Shown one piece after another: positions 34,441 through 46,229 of a stretch of 64,000 nt of DNA; the stretch's first letter is position 1; each line of letters begins with the position of its first letter. The stretch spans positions 3,038,001 to 3,102,000 of the forward strand of contig NZ_CP101456.1 of the NCBI RefSeq assembly GCF_024362485.1, read 5' to 3'. The notes under the pieces were generated by a model that was not told where the DNA came from, ran no database searches, and saw only the letters and a program-made list of their open reading frames with translations. The stretch comes from Natronobeatus ordinarius. GTDB taxonomy: Archaea > Halobacteriota > Halobacteria > Halobacteriales > Natrialbaceae. A program made the position numbers and the translations under genes.

Positions 34441-34501
34441 ATGGCACATATCGAACACTATTGATTCATCAAGGTCGGTAAAAGGCCACGCGAACAGATA
34501 C

Positions 34502-37027
<2,526 letters not shown>

Positions 37028-37117
37028 CACCTCGATATAGACGCTCCAGCGGGATACGGGTTATTTGGCGTGCGCCAAATTCGACTCGATTCGGGCTCGA
37101 CTCACGAGGAGTGAATA

Positions 37118-37135
37118 CGTATCGACAATTTATTG
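37118..37135 (+). promoter_or_regulatory. TATA-like promoter of the SHOCT gene
   Basis: ACAATTTATTGAAAA lies about 30 bp before the ATG at 37161 in the divergent gap with the P1B ATPase, the only AT-rich spot there. Confidence 0.5.
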
Positions 37136-37160
37136 AAAATTCGCGCGCAATTGGTTATCC

Positions 37161-37670
37161 ATGCGCGATCCCACCGCTTCCGAGAACGGTTCGACGGGGA
37201 CGGGGATTCGCCGGCTCGTCGAAACGTACACGCCCGACGGAACGCTCGGACGACTGGGGCTCGGCGCGGTGACGGCCCCGGTGGGGGTGTACTCGCTGAT
37301 CGTCGCAGTCGGCTTTCTGCTCAACCCGGCGCTCGTGTCGTGGCTGCTCGTCCCGACGGCGGCGGCCGTGGGCGTCGCGCTCGTGAGTCTGACCCTGCTC
37401 ACGCTCTGGCCCGTCTACCTCTCGCTCATCGGTCGAATCGACCGTCCGACCGAGTACGCGGACGCGGCTCGGTCCAGTCCCTCGCCGTCACCGTCGCCCG
37501 TCGAACGGCTGAAGGAGGAGTACCGACGCGGGCGGCTCTCGGAGGAGGAGTTCGAAAACGCGCTGGAAGCGGCCCTCGAAGCACCCGAGCGGTCCCCGTC
37601 GGAGACGGGACACAGCCGACGGTCCCGCGGCGACCGACTCGAGGTCGAAGAGTCCGAACGAAGCGGCTGA
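37161..37670 (+). CDS. Two-helix membrane protein with SHOCT domain
   Basis: The 169-residue protein has two membrane helices (about residues 37-58 and 64-92) and a cytoplasmic tail containing a SHOCT motif, VERLKEEYRRGRLSEEEFEN (about residues 114-133). SHOCT is a short oligomerisation domain often at protein ends. Ser/Pro repeats (SPSPSPSP) form the linker. Role unknown. It is divergent from the metal ATPase, with a 133-bp shared promoter region. Confidence 0.75.
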   Translation: MRDPTASENGSTGTGIRRLVETYTPDGTLGRLGLGAVTAPVGVYSLIVAVGFLLNPALVSWLLVPTAAAVGVALVSLTLLTLWPVYLSLIGRIDRPTEYADAARSSPSPSPSPVERLKEEYRRGRLSEEEFENALEAALEAPERSPSETGHSRRSRGDRLEVEESERSG

Positions 37671-37789
37671 CGGCGCCCCGCTGGAGCGCCGTGGCGCCAG
37701 CGATACACTCCCCCTCGAATCGGCGTACGGTATCGGCCGGGATACGAACACCAGGTGGTTTTTTAACAATTTAGTCCGATAGAACGGAT

Positions 37790-38197
37790 ATGGGCGCAAC
37801 TCCCACGACCAGTACAGACTCGACGTTCGAGTTACCATCCAATCCGGTCGGATACGTCGCCATCCTCATGGCGGTTATCACGGGCGTGCTCCACCTGGTA
37901 GCGTCCACCAACGCGATCGAGTTTAGTCAGGTGCTCGCAATCCTGTTCGTCCTCAACGGCCTCGGCTTCCTCGGCGGGGCGGCGCTGTACCTGACTCGGT
38001 TCTGGCGGCGACCGCTGTTTCTCGTCGCGGCGGCGTACTCGATCGTGACGATCCTCGCGCTCTTCCCGGTCCAGGGCTGGGGCGTCGAAGCGTTCTACAT
38101 GGAGGGTAACCTCAACCCGTTAGCCGTCATCACGAAAGCCGCCGAGGCGATCCTCGCCGTCTGCGCCGTCTACCTGTACGTCGACGCCGGTGAGTGA
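37790..38197 (+). CDS. Four-helix haloarchaeal membrane protein, unknown function
   Basis: The 135-residue protein has a Thr/Ser-rich N-terminus and four helices: YVAILMAVITGVLHLVAS, VLAILFVLNGLGFLGGAALY, PLFLVAAAYSIVTILALF and VITKAAEAILAVCAVYLYV. No enzyme motif. An AT-rich GGTTTTTTAACAATTTAG lies 20-40 bp upstream as promoter. It converges on the Cys-rich regulator gene. Confidence 0.7.
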   Translation: MGATPTTSTDSTFELPSNPVGYVAILMAVITGVLHLVASTNAIEFSQVLAILFVLNGLGFLGGAALYLTRFWRRPLFLVAAAYSIVTILALFPVQGWGVEAFYMEGNLNPLAVITKAAEAILAVCAVYLYVDAGE

Positions 38198-38232
38198 CCG
38201 TCGATTCCGCCAGAAACGCGACAACAACACAC

Positions 38233-38967
38233 TCACAGCCGGGGAAACAGCGCCTCGCCCGTTTCACCCCTGACGAACGTCGTCGCCAGCTCGGCCTCCG
38301 CCCGGCGCAGGCGGTAGGAGAGCGTCGACCGCGGCAACTCGAGTTCTGCCGCGAGCTCCGAGAGGTCGATCCGACGTGGAGTCTCGTAGTAGCCGCGCTC
38401 GACCGCCGCTCGCAGGGCGGCGCGCTGTTCCCTCGAGAGGGGGCCCTCCGCGTCAGGTTCGGGATCGACGTCCGCCAGTCGGAGCAGCTCCAGACCAGTG
38501 CAGTCGTCGACCTCCTCGCCGAGGGCGTCGACGAAGTCGCCGATCGGCGTCCCGTTCCCGAGGACGATGCGCCACCGGTAGCGTCGCCCCTCGCGTTCGG
38601 TCTCGAACAGCAACCCCTCGCCGAGATGCTCGAGGGCGAGGTGTGGCACCGACGTACAGACGTCCGTCCGGTCCCAGTGAGTGTAGACCACGAGGGTGTC
38701 GCTCGAGCGGTCGAGCACCTTGATCTCACAGTCTGCGCCGCAGTCGTCCTTGACGAGGCAGTCGGCGCAGTAGCTCGACTCGCTGTAGGCGCCCTCGAGC
38801 GCCTCGAGGGCCTCCGGCGATCCCTCGGCGTGGTCGACCCGCCAGAGGTGGTCCTCGGTGACGTGACACGACAGCGACCGGATCGTCGCGTCGGGGTGGG
38901 CCGCGAGCACGTCGGCGACCGGGTTGGTTCCGGACTCGTGCTCGAGGGCGAAGACGAACTCTCTCAT
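38233..38967 (-). CDS. HTH-10 (Bat-type) regulator with Cys-rich sensor motif
   Basis: From ATG 38967 (MREFVFALEHESGTNPVADVL) 244 residues. The C-terminal HTH-10 domain is clear: LSREQRAALRAAVERGYYETPR, then IDLSELAAELELPRSTLSYRLRRAE. The N-terminal part has CADCLVKDDCGADC (about residues 62-75), a C-x2-C-x5-C-x3-C cluster that could bind a metal or sense redox state. Bat-type regulators control individual haloarchaeal regulons. Its target is unknown; the nearest candidates are the convergent membrane protein and, 2 kb off, the metal ATPase. Confidence 0.85.
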   Translation of the reverse strand: MREFVFALEHESGTNPVADVLAAHPDATIRSLSCHVTEDHLWRVDHAEGSPEALEALEGAYSESSYCADCLVKDDCGADCEIKVLDRSSDTLVVYTHWDRTDVCTSVPHLALEHLGEGLLFETEREGRRYRWRIVLGNGTPIGDFVDALGEEVDDCTGLELLRLADVDPEPDAEGPLSREQRAALRAAVERGYYETPRRIDLSELAAELELPRSTLSYRLRRAEAELATTFVRGETGEALFPRL

Positions 38968-39026
38968 ACCCGAAGGGAGGGGCTCACGGGAAAAAGGGTT
39001 CCCGCTCACCCACGTACGAAGACGCG

Positions 39027-39347
39027 ATGGTGGTGATCGCCGCGATTCCGTGGCTCCGCGGGCTGTGGAACTACTACCGTGAGTACACGAGCACGCCGAT
39101 ACACACGGCCGCGACGGCGGCGCTCGCGATCTTCGGGATTCTCATCTTCGTCGACCCGCTCTTCGCCGTCGTCGCGATCGGCTCGTACGTCCTCCCGCCG
39201 ATCGTCCTCTACGTTCGGCAGCCAGCGAACGACGACCGATCGTCGACCGCTCGACCGGATGCAGGCGATGACACTCCCCGGGACGGCGATACGGACACCG
39301 ATCGGGACGACGGTGACACCGACTCGGACTCGGATCGTGACGGGTAG
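39027..39347 (+). CDS. Small membrane protein with Asp-rich tail, unknown function
   Basis: A 106-residue protein: short amphipathic N-terminus, two hydrophobic helices (TAATAALAIFGILIFVDPLF and VVAIGSYVLPPIVLYV), then about 38 mostly Asp/Arg/Ser/Thr residues (DTDTDRDDGDTDSDSD). The TAG stop (39345-39347) lies in the left terminus of the second 124-bp palindromic element, so the tail may have been altered by the insertion. Confidence 0.65.
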   Translation: MVVIAAIPWLRGLWNYYREYTSTPIHTAATAALAIFGILIFVDPLFAVVAIGSYVLPPIVLYVRQPANDDRSSTARPDAGDDTPRDGDTDTDRDDGDTDSDSDRDG

Positions 39348-39467
39348 AGGACTCGTTGAAACGATTTACACCCGGTCACAGCCGAGCGGCCAGCCTCGGT
39401 AACGAAGCCGAGGCTGGCCGCCGACGTTCGTGACCGGGTGTGCAATGACTTTCAACGTGTACTCTAG
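39344..39467. mobile_element. 124-bp palindromic element, copy 2 (MITE-like)
   Basis: Inverted relative to copy 1 at 16626-16749 and of identical length. Termini are GTAGAGGA and TACTCTAG (less perfect than copy 1). Arms are nearly perfect: ACACCCGGTCAC faces GTGACCGGGTGT, and GGCCAGCCTCGG faces CCGAGGCTGGCC around an 8-nt loop. A base that differs between copies is often matched by its partner, keeping the hairpin. It starts within the stop of the preceding gene. Confidence 0.8.
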
Positions 39468-39546
39468 CGGCCGAACGAGGGGTTCCACCGGCCACCGCGC
39501 GGATCGATTGACAACGGCCATATACCGATACGTGAAACTGACTGTC

Positions 39547-39762
39547 ATGCCACTCGAACCGTTTCGCGACGACCTCGCGGCGATCGATCAGCAACTGGTC
39601 GAGGCGATCGCCCGACGCGTCGAGCACGGACCGTTCACCGACGACGCCGACGCTGCCCGCCGCGTCGTCCTCGAGCGGGCACGCGAGGGCGCTCGAGAGC
39701 GCGGCCTCGCCGAGGACGACACGGCCCGGGTGTTCGAACTGCTCGAGGAGGCGATGGAGTGA
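39547..39762 (+). CDS. Small chorismate-mutase-like helical protein
   Basis: The 71-residue product (MPLEPFRDDLAAIDQQLVEA...) has the AroQ opening R-x3-IDxxL followed by one long helix and a short C-terminal helix. It lacks the Lys and the C-terminal S/Q catalytic residues of a full chorismate mutase. Its stop overlaps the ATG of the exported chorismate-mutase-like gene by one base, so they are translationally coupled. It might be an inactive homologue or one half of a split enzyme. Confidence 0.65.
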   Translation: MPLEPFRDDLAAIDQQLVEAIARRVEHGPFTDDADAARRVVLERAREGARERGLAEDDTARVFELLEEAME

Positions 39763-40124
39763 TGAAGCAGACGGTCTCCCGTCGGACGGCGCTCGCAGGG
39801 CTCGCGCTGGTGTTTGCGGGCTGTGCTCAGCCGTCGAATCCGGCGTCGGAGGACGCGACAGCGGCGTACGAGGACGCCGAGGTCTCGGCGATCGACGAGG
39901 AGATCCTCGACCTGATCGAGGCGCGGATGGCGATCGCCGACGAGATTGGGATCGTCAAAGCCGAGGAGGGGCTCCCGATCGAGGTGCCCGAGCAGGAAGA
40001 GGTCGTCCTCGACCGCGTCGCCGGCACCGGCGAGGACGCGGGTGCCGACCCCGAGCTCGTCCGGGCGGTGTTCCGGGAGCTGATCGAGATGAGCAAGGAC
40101 GTTCAGGAGCGACACGTCGATTGA
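39762..40124 (+). CDS. Exported chorismate-mutase-like Tat lipoprotein
   Basis: From ATG 39762, 120 residues: KQTVSRRTALAGLALVFAGC is a twin-arginine signal with lipobox, then a chorismate mutase (AroQ) domain: IDEEILDLIEARMAIADEIG, IVKAEEGLPIEVPEQEE and FRELIEMSKDVQE. The conserved Arg, Lys and C-terminal Ser/Gln are present, while the first catalytic Arg of the N-terminal helix is missing and could come from the coupled 71-residue protein only if that were also exported. Chorismate is cytosolic, so an extracellular enzyme would be unusual. Confidence 0.75.
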   Translation: MKQTVSRRTALAGLALVFAGCAQPSNPASEDATAAYEDAEVSAIDEEILDLIEARMAIADEIGIVKAEEGLPIEVPEQEEVVLDRVAGTGEDAGADPELVRAVFRELIEMSKDVQERHVD

Positions 40125-40214
40125 CACTTCCGGACGGAAGTCGTGAAAGATCCTCGCCGCCCCAGGTGGCGGGAATCTTCACACAGTTTCGTCCGGTAGT
40201 ATGAGCCGCCGGTA

Positions 40215-41366
40215 TCAGAAGCCCTTACCGAGCAGCTCGCGAGCGATGATGTTCTTCTGGATCTCGGTCGTCCCCTCGTAGATCTGGGTGATCTTCGAGT
40301 CGCGGTAGAGCCGTTCGACCGGGAAGTCGTTGACGTAGCCGGCGCCGCCGTGGATCTGGACGGCTTCGTCGGCGACGGAAACGGCGACGCGGGAGGCGTA
40401 CTCCTTGGCCATCGAGGCGAGCATGGTGATGTCCTCGCCCTGGTCGACCTTCCACGAGGATTTGTAGGTCAGCATGCGGGCGGCCTCGGTCTTCGTGTGC
40501 ATGTCCGCGAGCTTGTGCTGGATCGCCTGGAACTCCGAGATCGGTTTGCCGAACTGCTCGCGATCCTGGGCGTACTCGAGGGCGGCCTCGCTGGCGCCTT
40601 TCGCGATGCCGACGCCCTGGGCGGCGACCGCGACGCGGGTCTGGTCGAAAAACTGCATCTGCTGGAGGAAGGCGGCGTCTTTCGTGCCCACGAGGTTCTC
40701 TTCGGGGACGCGGACGTCGTCGAAGATTAGTTCGGCCGTGTCCGAGGCGCGGATGCCGAGCTTGCCGGTGATCTTGTCCGCGTTGAAGCCGTCGCGGTCG
40801 GATTCGACGATGAGCTGTGAGAAGCCGTTGTAGCGACCCTCGGCGTCCGGGTTGGTCTTACAGAGGACGACGAAGAAGTCGCCGACGGTACCGTTGGTGA
40901 TCCACATCTTGTTGCCGTTGATCACCCACTCGTCGCCGTCTTTCTCGGCCGTCGTCGAAACCGAGGAGACGTCAGAGCCGGTGTCGGGTTCCGAGATGGC
41001 TGCCCCGGAGATCTTCTCACCCATCGCGACGGGTTCGAGGAACCGCTCTTTCTGGTCCTCGGTGCCGAACTCCATGATGGCCTCACAGCCAAAGGAGGAG
41101 GCCACGATCGAGAGCGCGATGCCGGGATCGACGGCGAACAGCTCCTCGACGATGATCGTGGTGTCGAGGATCGAGTAGCCGGCGCCGCCGTACTCGATCG
41201 GGATGTACGGACCGGTCAGGCCCATCTCGGCCGCCTTCTCGACGATTTCGTAGGGGTATTTCTCCTCGACGTCGTACTCCTCGGCTTCGGGTTCGATCTC
41301 GTTTTCCGCGAATCGGCGGACTTCCTCGCGGATCTGTTTCTGCTCGTCGGTGAGTGCGAAGTCCAT
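40215..41366 (-). CDS. Acyl-CoA dehydrogenase
   Basis: From ATG 41366 ([20 protein letters not shown]) 383 residues. Signatures: ISEPDTGSD (FAD/substrate loop), [14 protein letters not shown] and [20 protein letters not shown]; the catalytic base Glu lies in [12 protein letters not shown]. It oxidises acyl-CoA to trans-2-enoyl-CoA with FAD, passing electrons to ETF. The divergent neighbour encodes the next two steps of beta-oxidation. Confidence 0.94.
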   Translation of the reverse strand: MDFALTDEQKQIREEVRRFAENEIEPEAEEYDVEEKYPYEIVEKAAEMGLTGPYIPIEYGGAGYSILDTTIIVEELFAVDPGIALSIVASSFGCEAIMEFGTEDQKERFLEPVAMGEKISGAAISEPDTGSDVSSVSTTAEKDGDEWVINGNKMWITNGTVGDFFVVLCKTNPDAEGRYNGFSQLIVESDRDGFNADKITGKLGIRASDTAELIFDDVRVPEENLVGTKDAAFLQQMQFFDQTRVAVAAQGVGIAKGASEAALEYAQDREQFGKPISEFQAIQHKLADMHTKTEAARMLTYKSSWKVDQGEDITMLASMAKEYASRVAVSVADEAVQIHGGAGYVNDFPVERLYRDSKITQIYEGTTEIQKNIIARELLGKGF

Positions 41367-41431
41367 ACGCACCACTTCTTGCCTGAACGATAAAGAACTT
41401 CGTAACCCGACATAAACTCGGAAAGAGTTTC

Positions 41432-41448
41432 TTCCCTCAGAGAGGGAA
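41432..41448. promoter_or_regulatory. Perfect dyad in the divergent beta-oxidation promoter region
   Basis: TTCCCTCAGAGAGGGAA is a 7-3-7 palindrome in the 115-bp gap between the acyl-CoA dehydrogenase and the bifunctional gene. It lies about 20-30 bp upstream of a TATA-like TTACATA for the plus-strand gene, so it could be an operator controlling both. No regulator is adjacent. Confidence 0.5.
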
Positions 41449-41481
41449 ACGTTCAAACCGCTTGCGGTTACATACCTGAAC

Positions 41482-43455
41482 ATGGAACTGGAGGATATCA
41501 ACACCGTAGCAGTTCTGGGTGCGGGGAACATGGGTCACGGCATCGCGGAGGTCGCTGCCCTCGCCGGGTACGACGTCACGATGCGTGACATCAACGACGA
41601 GTTCGTCCAGAACGGCTACGACCAGATCGAGTGGTCCCTCGGAAAGCTCGCCGAGAGCGACCAGATCACCGACGAAGAGGCCGACGCCGCCTTAGCGCGC
41701 GTCACGCCGCTGGTCGACCTCGAGGAGGCCGTCGCTGACGCGGACGTCGTCATCGAGGCCGTCCCGGAGAAGATGGAGATCAAACAGGACGTCTGGGAAG
41801 ACGTCGAGGCGTCCGCCCCCGACCACACGATCTTCACGACGAACACCTCCAGCCTCTCGATCACCGAACTCGCCGCGTTCACCGACCGGCCCGAGCGCTT
41901 CTGCGGGATGCACTTTTTCAACCCGCCGGTCCGGATGCAGCTAGTCGAGGTGATCGCCGGCGACGACTCCGACGACGAGGTCCTCGAGGTCGTCGCCGAC
42001 CTCGCCGAGTCGATGGGCAAGTCGCCCGTCCACGTCCACAAGGACGAACCCGGCTTCATCGTCAACCGCATCCTCGTCCCGCTGATGAACGAGGCGGCCT
42101 GGCTCGTCGACGACGACGTGGCGACGATCGCCGAGGTCGACTCCACGACCAAATTCGACCTGGGGCTGCCGATGGGCAGCTTCGAACTCGCCGACCAGGT
42201 CGGCATCGACGTCGGCTACCACGTCCTCGAGTACATGCACGAGGTGCTCGGCGACGCCTACGAGCCGGCGCCGCTGCTCGAGGCGAAAGTCGAGGCCGAG
42301 GAGTTCGGCAAGAAGACGGGCGCGGGCATCTACGACTACGAGGACGGCCCCGGTGCGGAGATCCCGACCGACGAGTTCTCCGAGGTCGCTCGAGACCGAC
42401 TGCTCGCGATCATGGCCAACGAAACCGCGAAGCTGATCGGCGGCGGCGTCGCCGAGCCCGAGGCGATCGACGAGGCGACGAAGCTCGGCGCCGGCTTCCC
42501 GGACGGCCCGGTCAAGATGGTCGACGCCCACGGCCTCGAGGACGTACTCGAGACGCTCGAGGAGGCCTCCGAGGAGACGGGCCACGAACGCTACGCACCC
42601 GCGGACTACCTCGAGGAACGCGCCGAGGCGGGCGGCTTCTACGACGTCGACGAGGACGACGAGGGCGTCTCCTTCGAGACGATCCGCGTCGAGTACCCCG
42701 GCGAGATGGTCGGACAGATCGTCCTCGACCGCCCACATCGGATGAACACCATCAGCACCGAGCTGCTCGACGAACTCGCCGAGGCGATCGACCTGCTCGA
42801 GGCGGACGACGAGGTGCGTGCGATCCTGCTGACCGGCGAGGGCGAGAAGGCCTTCTCCGCAGGCGCGGACGTCCAGAGCATGGCTGCCGGTGGCGCGGAT
42901 CCGATCGCTGCGGTCGAACTCTCCCGGAAGGGCCAGGGGACGTTCGGCAAACTCGAGGCCTGTGAGCTGCCCGTCGTCGCGGGAATCGACGGCTACTGTC
43001 TCGGCGGCGGGATGGAGCTCGCGACCTGCGCCGACCTCCGGGTCGCCGCAGAGCGCTCGGAGTTCGGCCAGCCGGAGTTCAACCTCGGCCTGATCCCCGG
43101 CTGGGGCGGCACCCAGCGGCTCAAACACATCGTCGGCGAGGGCCGCGCCCGGGAGATCATCTTCACAGCCGACCGGTACGAGGCCGAATCGATGGAAGCG
43201 TACGGCTTCGTCAACGAGGTCGTCGACAACGCCGACCTCGAAGAGCGCGCGATGGAGCTGGCAGCCCAGCTCGCCGGCGGCCCGCCGATCGCCCACCGCT
43301 TCACCAAGCGTGCCATGCTCGCCGGCCGCAACGACACCGACGCCGGCCTCGAGATCGAGGCTACCGCGTTCGGGCAGCTGATGGCGACCGACGACCTCAT
43401 GGAAGGGATCACCGCGTTCATGGGCGGCGAAGATCCCGAGTTCGAAGGCAAGTAA
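41482..43455 (+). CDS. Fused 3-hydroxyacyl-CoA dehydrogenase / enoyl-CoA hydratase
   Basis: Residues 1-300 form a 3-hydroxyacyl-CoA dehydrogenase: [20 protein letters not shown] for NAD, catalytic His in [17 protein letters not shown]. Residues about 400-657 form an enoyl-CoA hydratase/isomerase: [12 protein letters not shown] and [17 protein letters not shown] oxyanion segments, [17 protein letters not shown] with a catalytic Glu. The order (dehydrogenase first) is the reverse of bacterial FadB and known in archaea. It would hydrate enoyl-CoA and oxidise the product. Confidence 0.94.
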   Translation: MELEDINTVAVLGAGNMGHGIAEVAALAGYDVTMRDINDEFVQNGYDQIEWSLGKLAESDQITDEEADAALARVTPLVDLEEAVADADVVIEAVPEKMEIKQDVWEDVEASAPDHTIFTTNTSSLSITELAAFTDRPERFCGMHFFNPPVRMQLVEVIAGDDSDDEVLEVVADLAESMGKSPVHVHKDEPGFIVNRILVPLMNEAAWLVDDDVATIAEVDSTTKFDLGLPMGSFELADQVGIDVGYHVLEYMHEVLGDAYEPAPLLEAKVEAEEFGKKTGAGIYDYEDGPGAEIPTDEFSEVARDRLLAIMANETAKLIGGGVAEPEAIDEATKLGAGFPDGPVKMVDAHGLEDVLETLEEASEETGHERYAPADYLEERAEAGGFYDVDEDDEGVSFETIRVEYPGEMVGQIVLDRPHRMNTISTELLDELAEAIDLLEADDEVRAILLTGEGEKAFSAGADVQSMAAGGADPIAAVELSRKGQGTFGKLEACELPVVAGIDGYCLGGGMELATCADLRVAAERSEFGQPEFNLGLIPGWGGTQRLKHIVGEGRAREIIFTADRYEAESMEAYGFVNEVVDNADLEERAMELAAQLAGGPPIAHRFTKRAMLAGRNDTDAGLEIEATAFGQLMATDDLMEGITAFMGGEDPEFEGK

Positions 43456-43654
43456 CGCACCCGTTCCGTGCCGGCGTAGCTCGAGTCGGCCTCCGATCAC
43501 GAGTCGGCGCCTGATCGGTCTCATCCACGGCGACACACGACCGCGGCCGTCGCCATCCGACCCACGTCAAATCACGTAGCCGCGAGATTTATCATCCGCT
43601 ATGACCATCTGTCGGGCGTGGCAGTAATCGACGAATCGGTGGGAGGAGTCCATC

Positions 43655-44227
43655 ATGACTAACGAGCCGGAGGTACTCGTCGTAGACGACGAGACGCGTC
43701 TCGCTGACCTGTTCGCGGCGTGGCTCGAGACGGAGTGGTCCGTCGCGACCGCCTACGACGGGGAGGAGGCGCTCGAGAAGCTGACCGATTCCGTCGAGGT
43801 CGTCCTCCTCGACCGTCGGATGCCCGGCATCTCAGGTGACGAAGTGCTCGAGGAGATCCGTGAGGCGGGATACGACTGTCGGGTCGTCATGGTGACGGCC
43901 GTCGACCCCGACTTCGACATCATCGAGATGGGGTTCGACGACTACCTCGTCAAGCCGGTCTCGAAAGACGACCTCCACGAGATCGTCAACTCCGTCCTGC
44001 GCCGGTCGAGCTACGCGGCCGACGTCCAGGAGTACTACTCGCTCGTCTCGAAAAAGGCGCTCCTCGAGTCCGAAAAGACCGATCACGAACTCGCGGAGAC
44101 CGAGGAGTACCAGCGCCTTCGAGATCGGCTCGACGAACACCGGGTACGCATCGACGAGACCGTCTCGGAACTCTCGAGTCACGAGGAGTTCGTCGGCGTG
44201 TTTCGAGATCTCGAGTCGGGAGACTGA
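43655..44227 (+). CDS. HalX-domain response regulator
   Basis: The 190-residue protein has a receiver domain (about 1-118): acidic pocket VVDDET, phospho-acceptor Asp in VVLLDRRMPGISG, Thr in VMVTAVD and Lys in DYLVKPVS. The rest is a HalX domain (YYSLVSKKALLESEKTDHEL...), a helical C-terminal region found in haloarchaeal regulators. A sensor kinase is not adjacent, so its input is unknown. Confidence 0.92.
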   Translation: MTNEPEVLVVDDETRLADLFAAWLETEWSVATAYDGEEALEKLTDSVEVVLLDRRMPGISGDEVLEEIREAGYDCRVVMVTAVDPDFDIIEMGFDDYLVKPVSKDDLHEIVNSVLRRSSYAADVQEYYSLVSKKALLESEKTDHELAETEEYQRLRDRLDEHRVRIDETVSELSSHEEFVGVFRDLESGD

Positions 44228-44368
44228 GGCCGCCTTCCTCGGCCAGCGCCCGGTCCCGTTGAGGCTCGCCGATCCCGTTTCTCGCTCGCAAGTCACGGAA
44301 TCCGTCGTGGCAACCGCTCATCGTTGACGTTCGCTCATCATTCGTCGACGGAGACACTCGCCGGGGGG

Positions 44369-45472
44369 TTACGACTGTGGCCCCTCGTCCGCCCCGCCAG
44401 TGAACTCGTTCTGACCCGCGTCCTGCCCTTCTTTGACCGCCTGGGCCTGTTGTTCCATCTCCTCGACGTCCATCTCGGTCACCGCCTCGATCTCGCCGAG
44501 GATCTCGCCGATGTCGTCGAGGCCGATGAGTTCGCGCGTCTCCGCGTCGAACTCGAGGCTCTCGAGGACGTGGCCGTCCTCCCTGACGTCGCTGCCGGTG
44601 AGGTGTTTGCCGTACCGCCCGACCATCGAGGAGAGTTCCTGGGGGAGGACGAACGTCGTCGATTCGCTCTGGCCGATCTCGGCGAGCGTATCGAGTCCCT
44701 CGTCGATGATGGCGCGTTCGCCCATCGACTCCGCAGATCGGGCCCGCAGGACGGTCGAGATCGCCTCACCCTGTGACTCGAGGATTCGGCTCTGTTTTTC
44801 ACCCTGGGCGCGGATGATGTTCGACTGCTTGTCACCCTCTGCTTTCTCGATGGCGCTGCGGCGTTCACCCTGCGCCTCGAGGATCATCGCCCGGCGCCGG
44901 CGTTCGGCGGAGGTCTGCTGTTCCATCGCGCCCTTGACGTCGCGGGAGGGAGTGACCTCGCGGACCTCGACGCTCTCGACGCGGATGCCCCACTCGTCGG
45001 TGGGTTCGTCGAGTTCCTCGCGGATCCGGGCGTTGATGCGTTCGCGCTTGCTCAGCGTGTCGTCGAGTTCCATGTCACCGAGCACGGCGCGCAGCGTCGT
45101 CTGGGCGAGGTTCGACACTGCCCGCTTGTAGTCGTCGACCTCGAGGAACGCTCGCTTGGCGTCCATCACCCGGATGTAGACGACCGCGTCGGCCGTGACC
45201 GGCGAGTTGTCTCGCGTGATCGCCTCCTGATGAGGGACGTCGATCGTCTGGGTCCGCATGTCGAAGCGGTACACCCGGGAGACGAACGGCGGCACGAAGT
45301 TGATCCCCGGCTCTAAGAGCTTGCGGTACTCGCCGAAGACCGTCAGTGCGCCCCTGTCGTAGGCGTCGACGATTTCGACCGCGCTCAGTATCGCTGCGAC
45401 GACCACGACGAGCACGAGCGCGCCGACGATGGTGAACGATTCGACGACCTGAAGCGGGACGATGAGGTCCAT
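44369..45472 (-). CDS. SPFH/band-7 (stomatin-like) membrane protein
   Basis: From ATG 45472 the 367-residue protein starts with a membrane helix (TIVGALVLVVVVAAILSAV), followed by an SPFH domain (VFGEYRKLLEPGINFVPPF, QTIDVPHQEAITRDNSPVTADAVVY), then a long coiled coil (EQQTSAERRRRAMILEAQGERR...) and an acidic tail. Stomatin/QmcA-like proteins form ring-like oligomers that organise membranes or regulate proteases. No NfeD-like partner is adjacent. It converges on the HalX gene. Confidence 0.88.
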   Translation of the reverse strand: MDLIVPLQVVESFTIVGALVLVVVVAAILSAVEIVDAYDRGALTVFGEYRKLLEPGINFVPPFVSRVYRFDMRTQTIDVPHQEAITRDNSPVTADAVVYIRVMDAKRAFLEVDDYKRAVSNLAQTTLRAVLGDMELDDTLSKRERINARIREELDEPTDEWGIRVESVEVREVTPSRDVKGAMEQQTSAERRRRAMILEAQGERRSAIEKAEGDKQSNIIRAQGEKQSRILESQGEAISTVLRARSAESMGERAIIDEGLDTLAEIGQSESTTFVLPQELSSMVGRYGKHLTGSDVREDGHVLESLEFDAETRELIGLDDIGEILGEIEAVTEMDVEEMEQQAQAVKEGQDAGQNEFTGGADEGPQS

Positions 45473-45761
45473 TAGTAGTTGGAGGGTCGCCGGAAGAATA
45501 ACCCTTGGGAGCAACCAGCACGCAGGTATTACCGCTCGAGGGGATAGTTGGGCTCTGTTGAGACCATCGGTGACTGATACAAACGGCCGACTGCACACAG
45601 GAGAGGAGTACAGCACGACGATTCTGTTTGGTTCACGCCGAGGTCGGTGACCCAGTTTGCTCACTACACGTGCATACTCACCGTTGGATGTTTGCCAGTT
45701 CTAAGATGTTTTCCTCACTGTCGTGTGGTATACAACATTCAAGTCGAATCACATATCTAGC

Positions 45762-46229
45762 CTATTCAGAGTTTGAACAATCAAACGTTCTCCAGAACGA
45801 AAGCCTTGGCCCACTATCTTCTCGTATTTCTCCGATATCTACGCGGACCTGGACGCACTCGTAATCGTAGTCGGTGAGATCGAGTGTTATTCCTTCGTCT
45901 CGTAATTGATCGGCCCGCCACGCTTGGATGACGTACGATCCTGCCTGTGTTGGATGGCCTTCGAAATACACTCCACTCCACCTGTCGTCTCCTAACTCCG
46001 ACGTCGTCTCCGCTGCTGCTGGGATCTCGATTGAGGTCTCATATACGATCTCGTCCTGCTCAGAGATATCTATGAATAGTGTATGTGGGTCGTCCTGATA
46101 ATTAACAGCCAACAACTGATCTAGTTGTGTATCTTTTGTCGGTTCGCTCCGGTCAAAACATCCAGCAAGCGCAACCGGAATTGACGCAGCCGACCAGCGG
46201 AGGACTTGACGGCGTGTTTGCGGGGACAT
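45762..46229 (-). CDS. Tat-exported lipoprotein, unknown function
   Basis: From ATG 46229, 155 residues: MSPQTRRQVLRWSAASIPVALAGC gives a twin-arginine motif and lipobox. The mature 130 residues are beta-rich (LFIDISEQDEIVYETSIEIP, SGVYFEGHPTQAGSYVIQAW) and look like a small immunoglobulin-like fold. Codons are AT-richer than those of neighbours, and the hairpin cluster downstream suggests a mobile-DNA context. Confidence 0.7.
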   Translation of the reverse strand: MSPQTRRQVLRWSAASIPVALAGCFDRSEPTKDTQLDQLLAVNYQDDPHTLFIDISEQDEIVYETSIEIPAAAETTSELGDDRWSGVYFEGHPTQAGSYVIQAWRADQLRDEGITLDLTDYDYECVQVRVDIGEIREDSGPRLSFWRTFDCSNSE

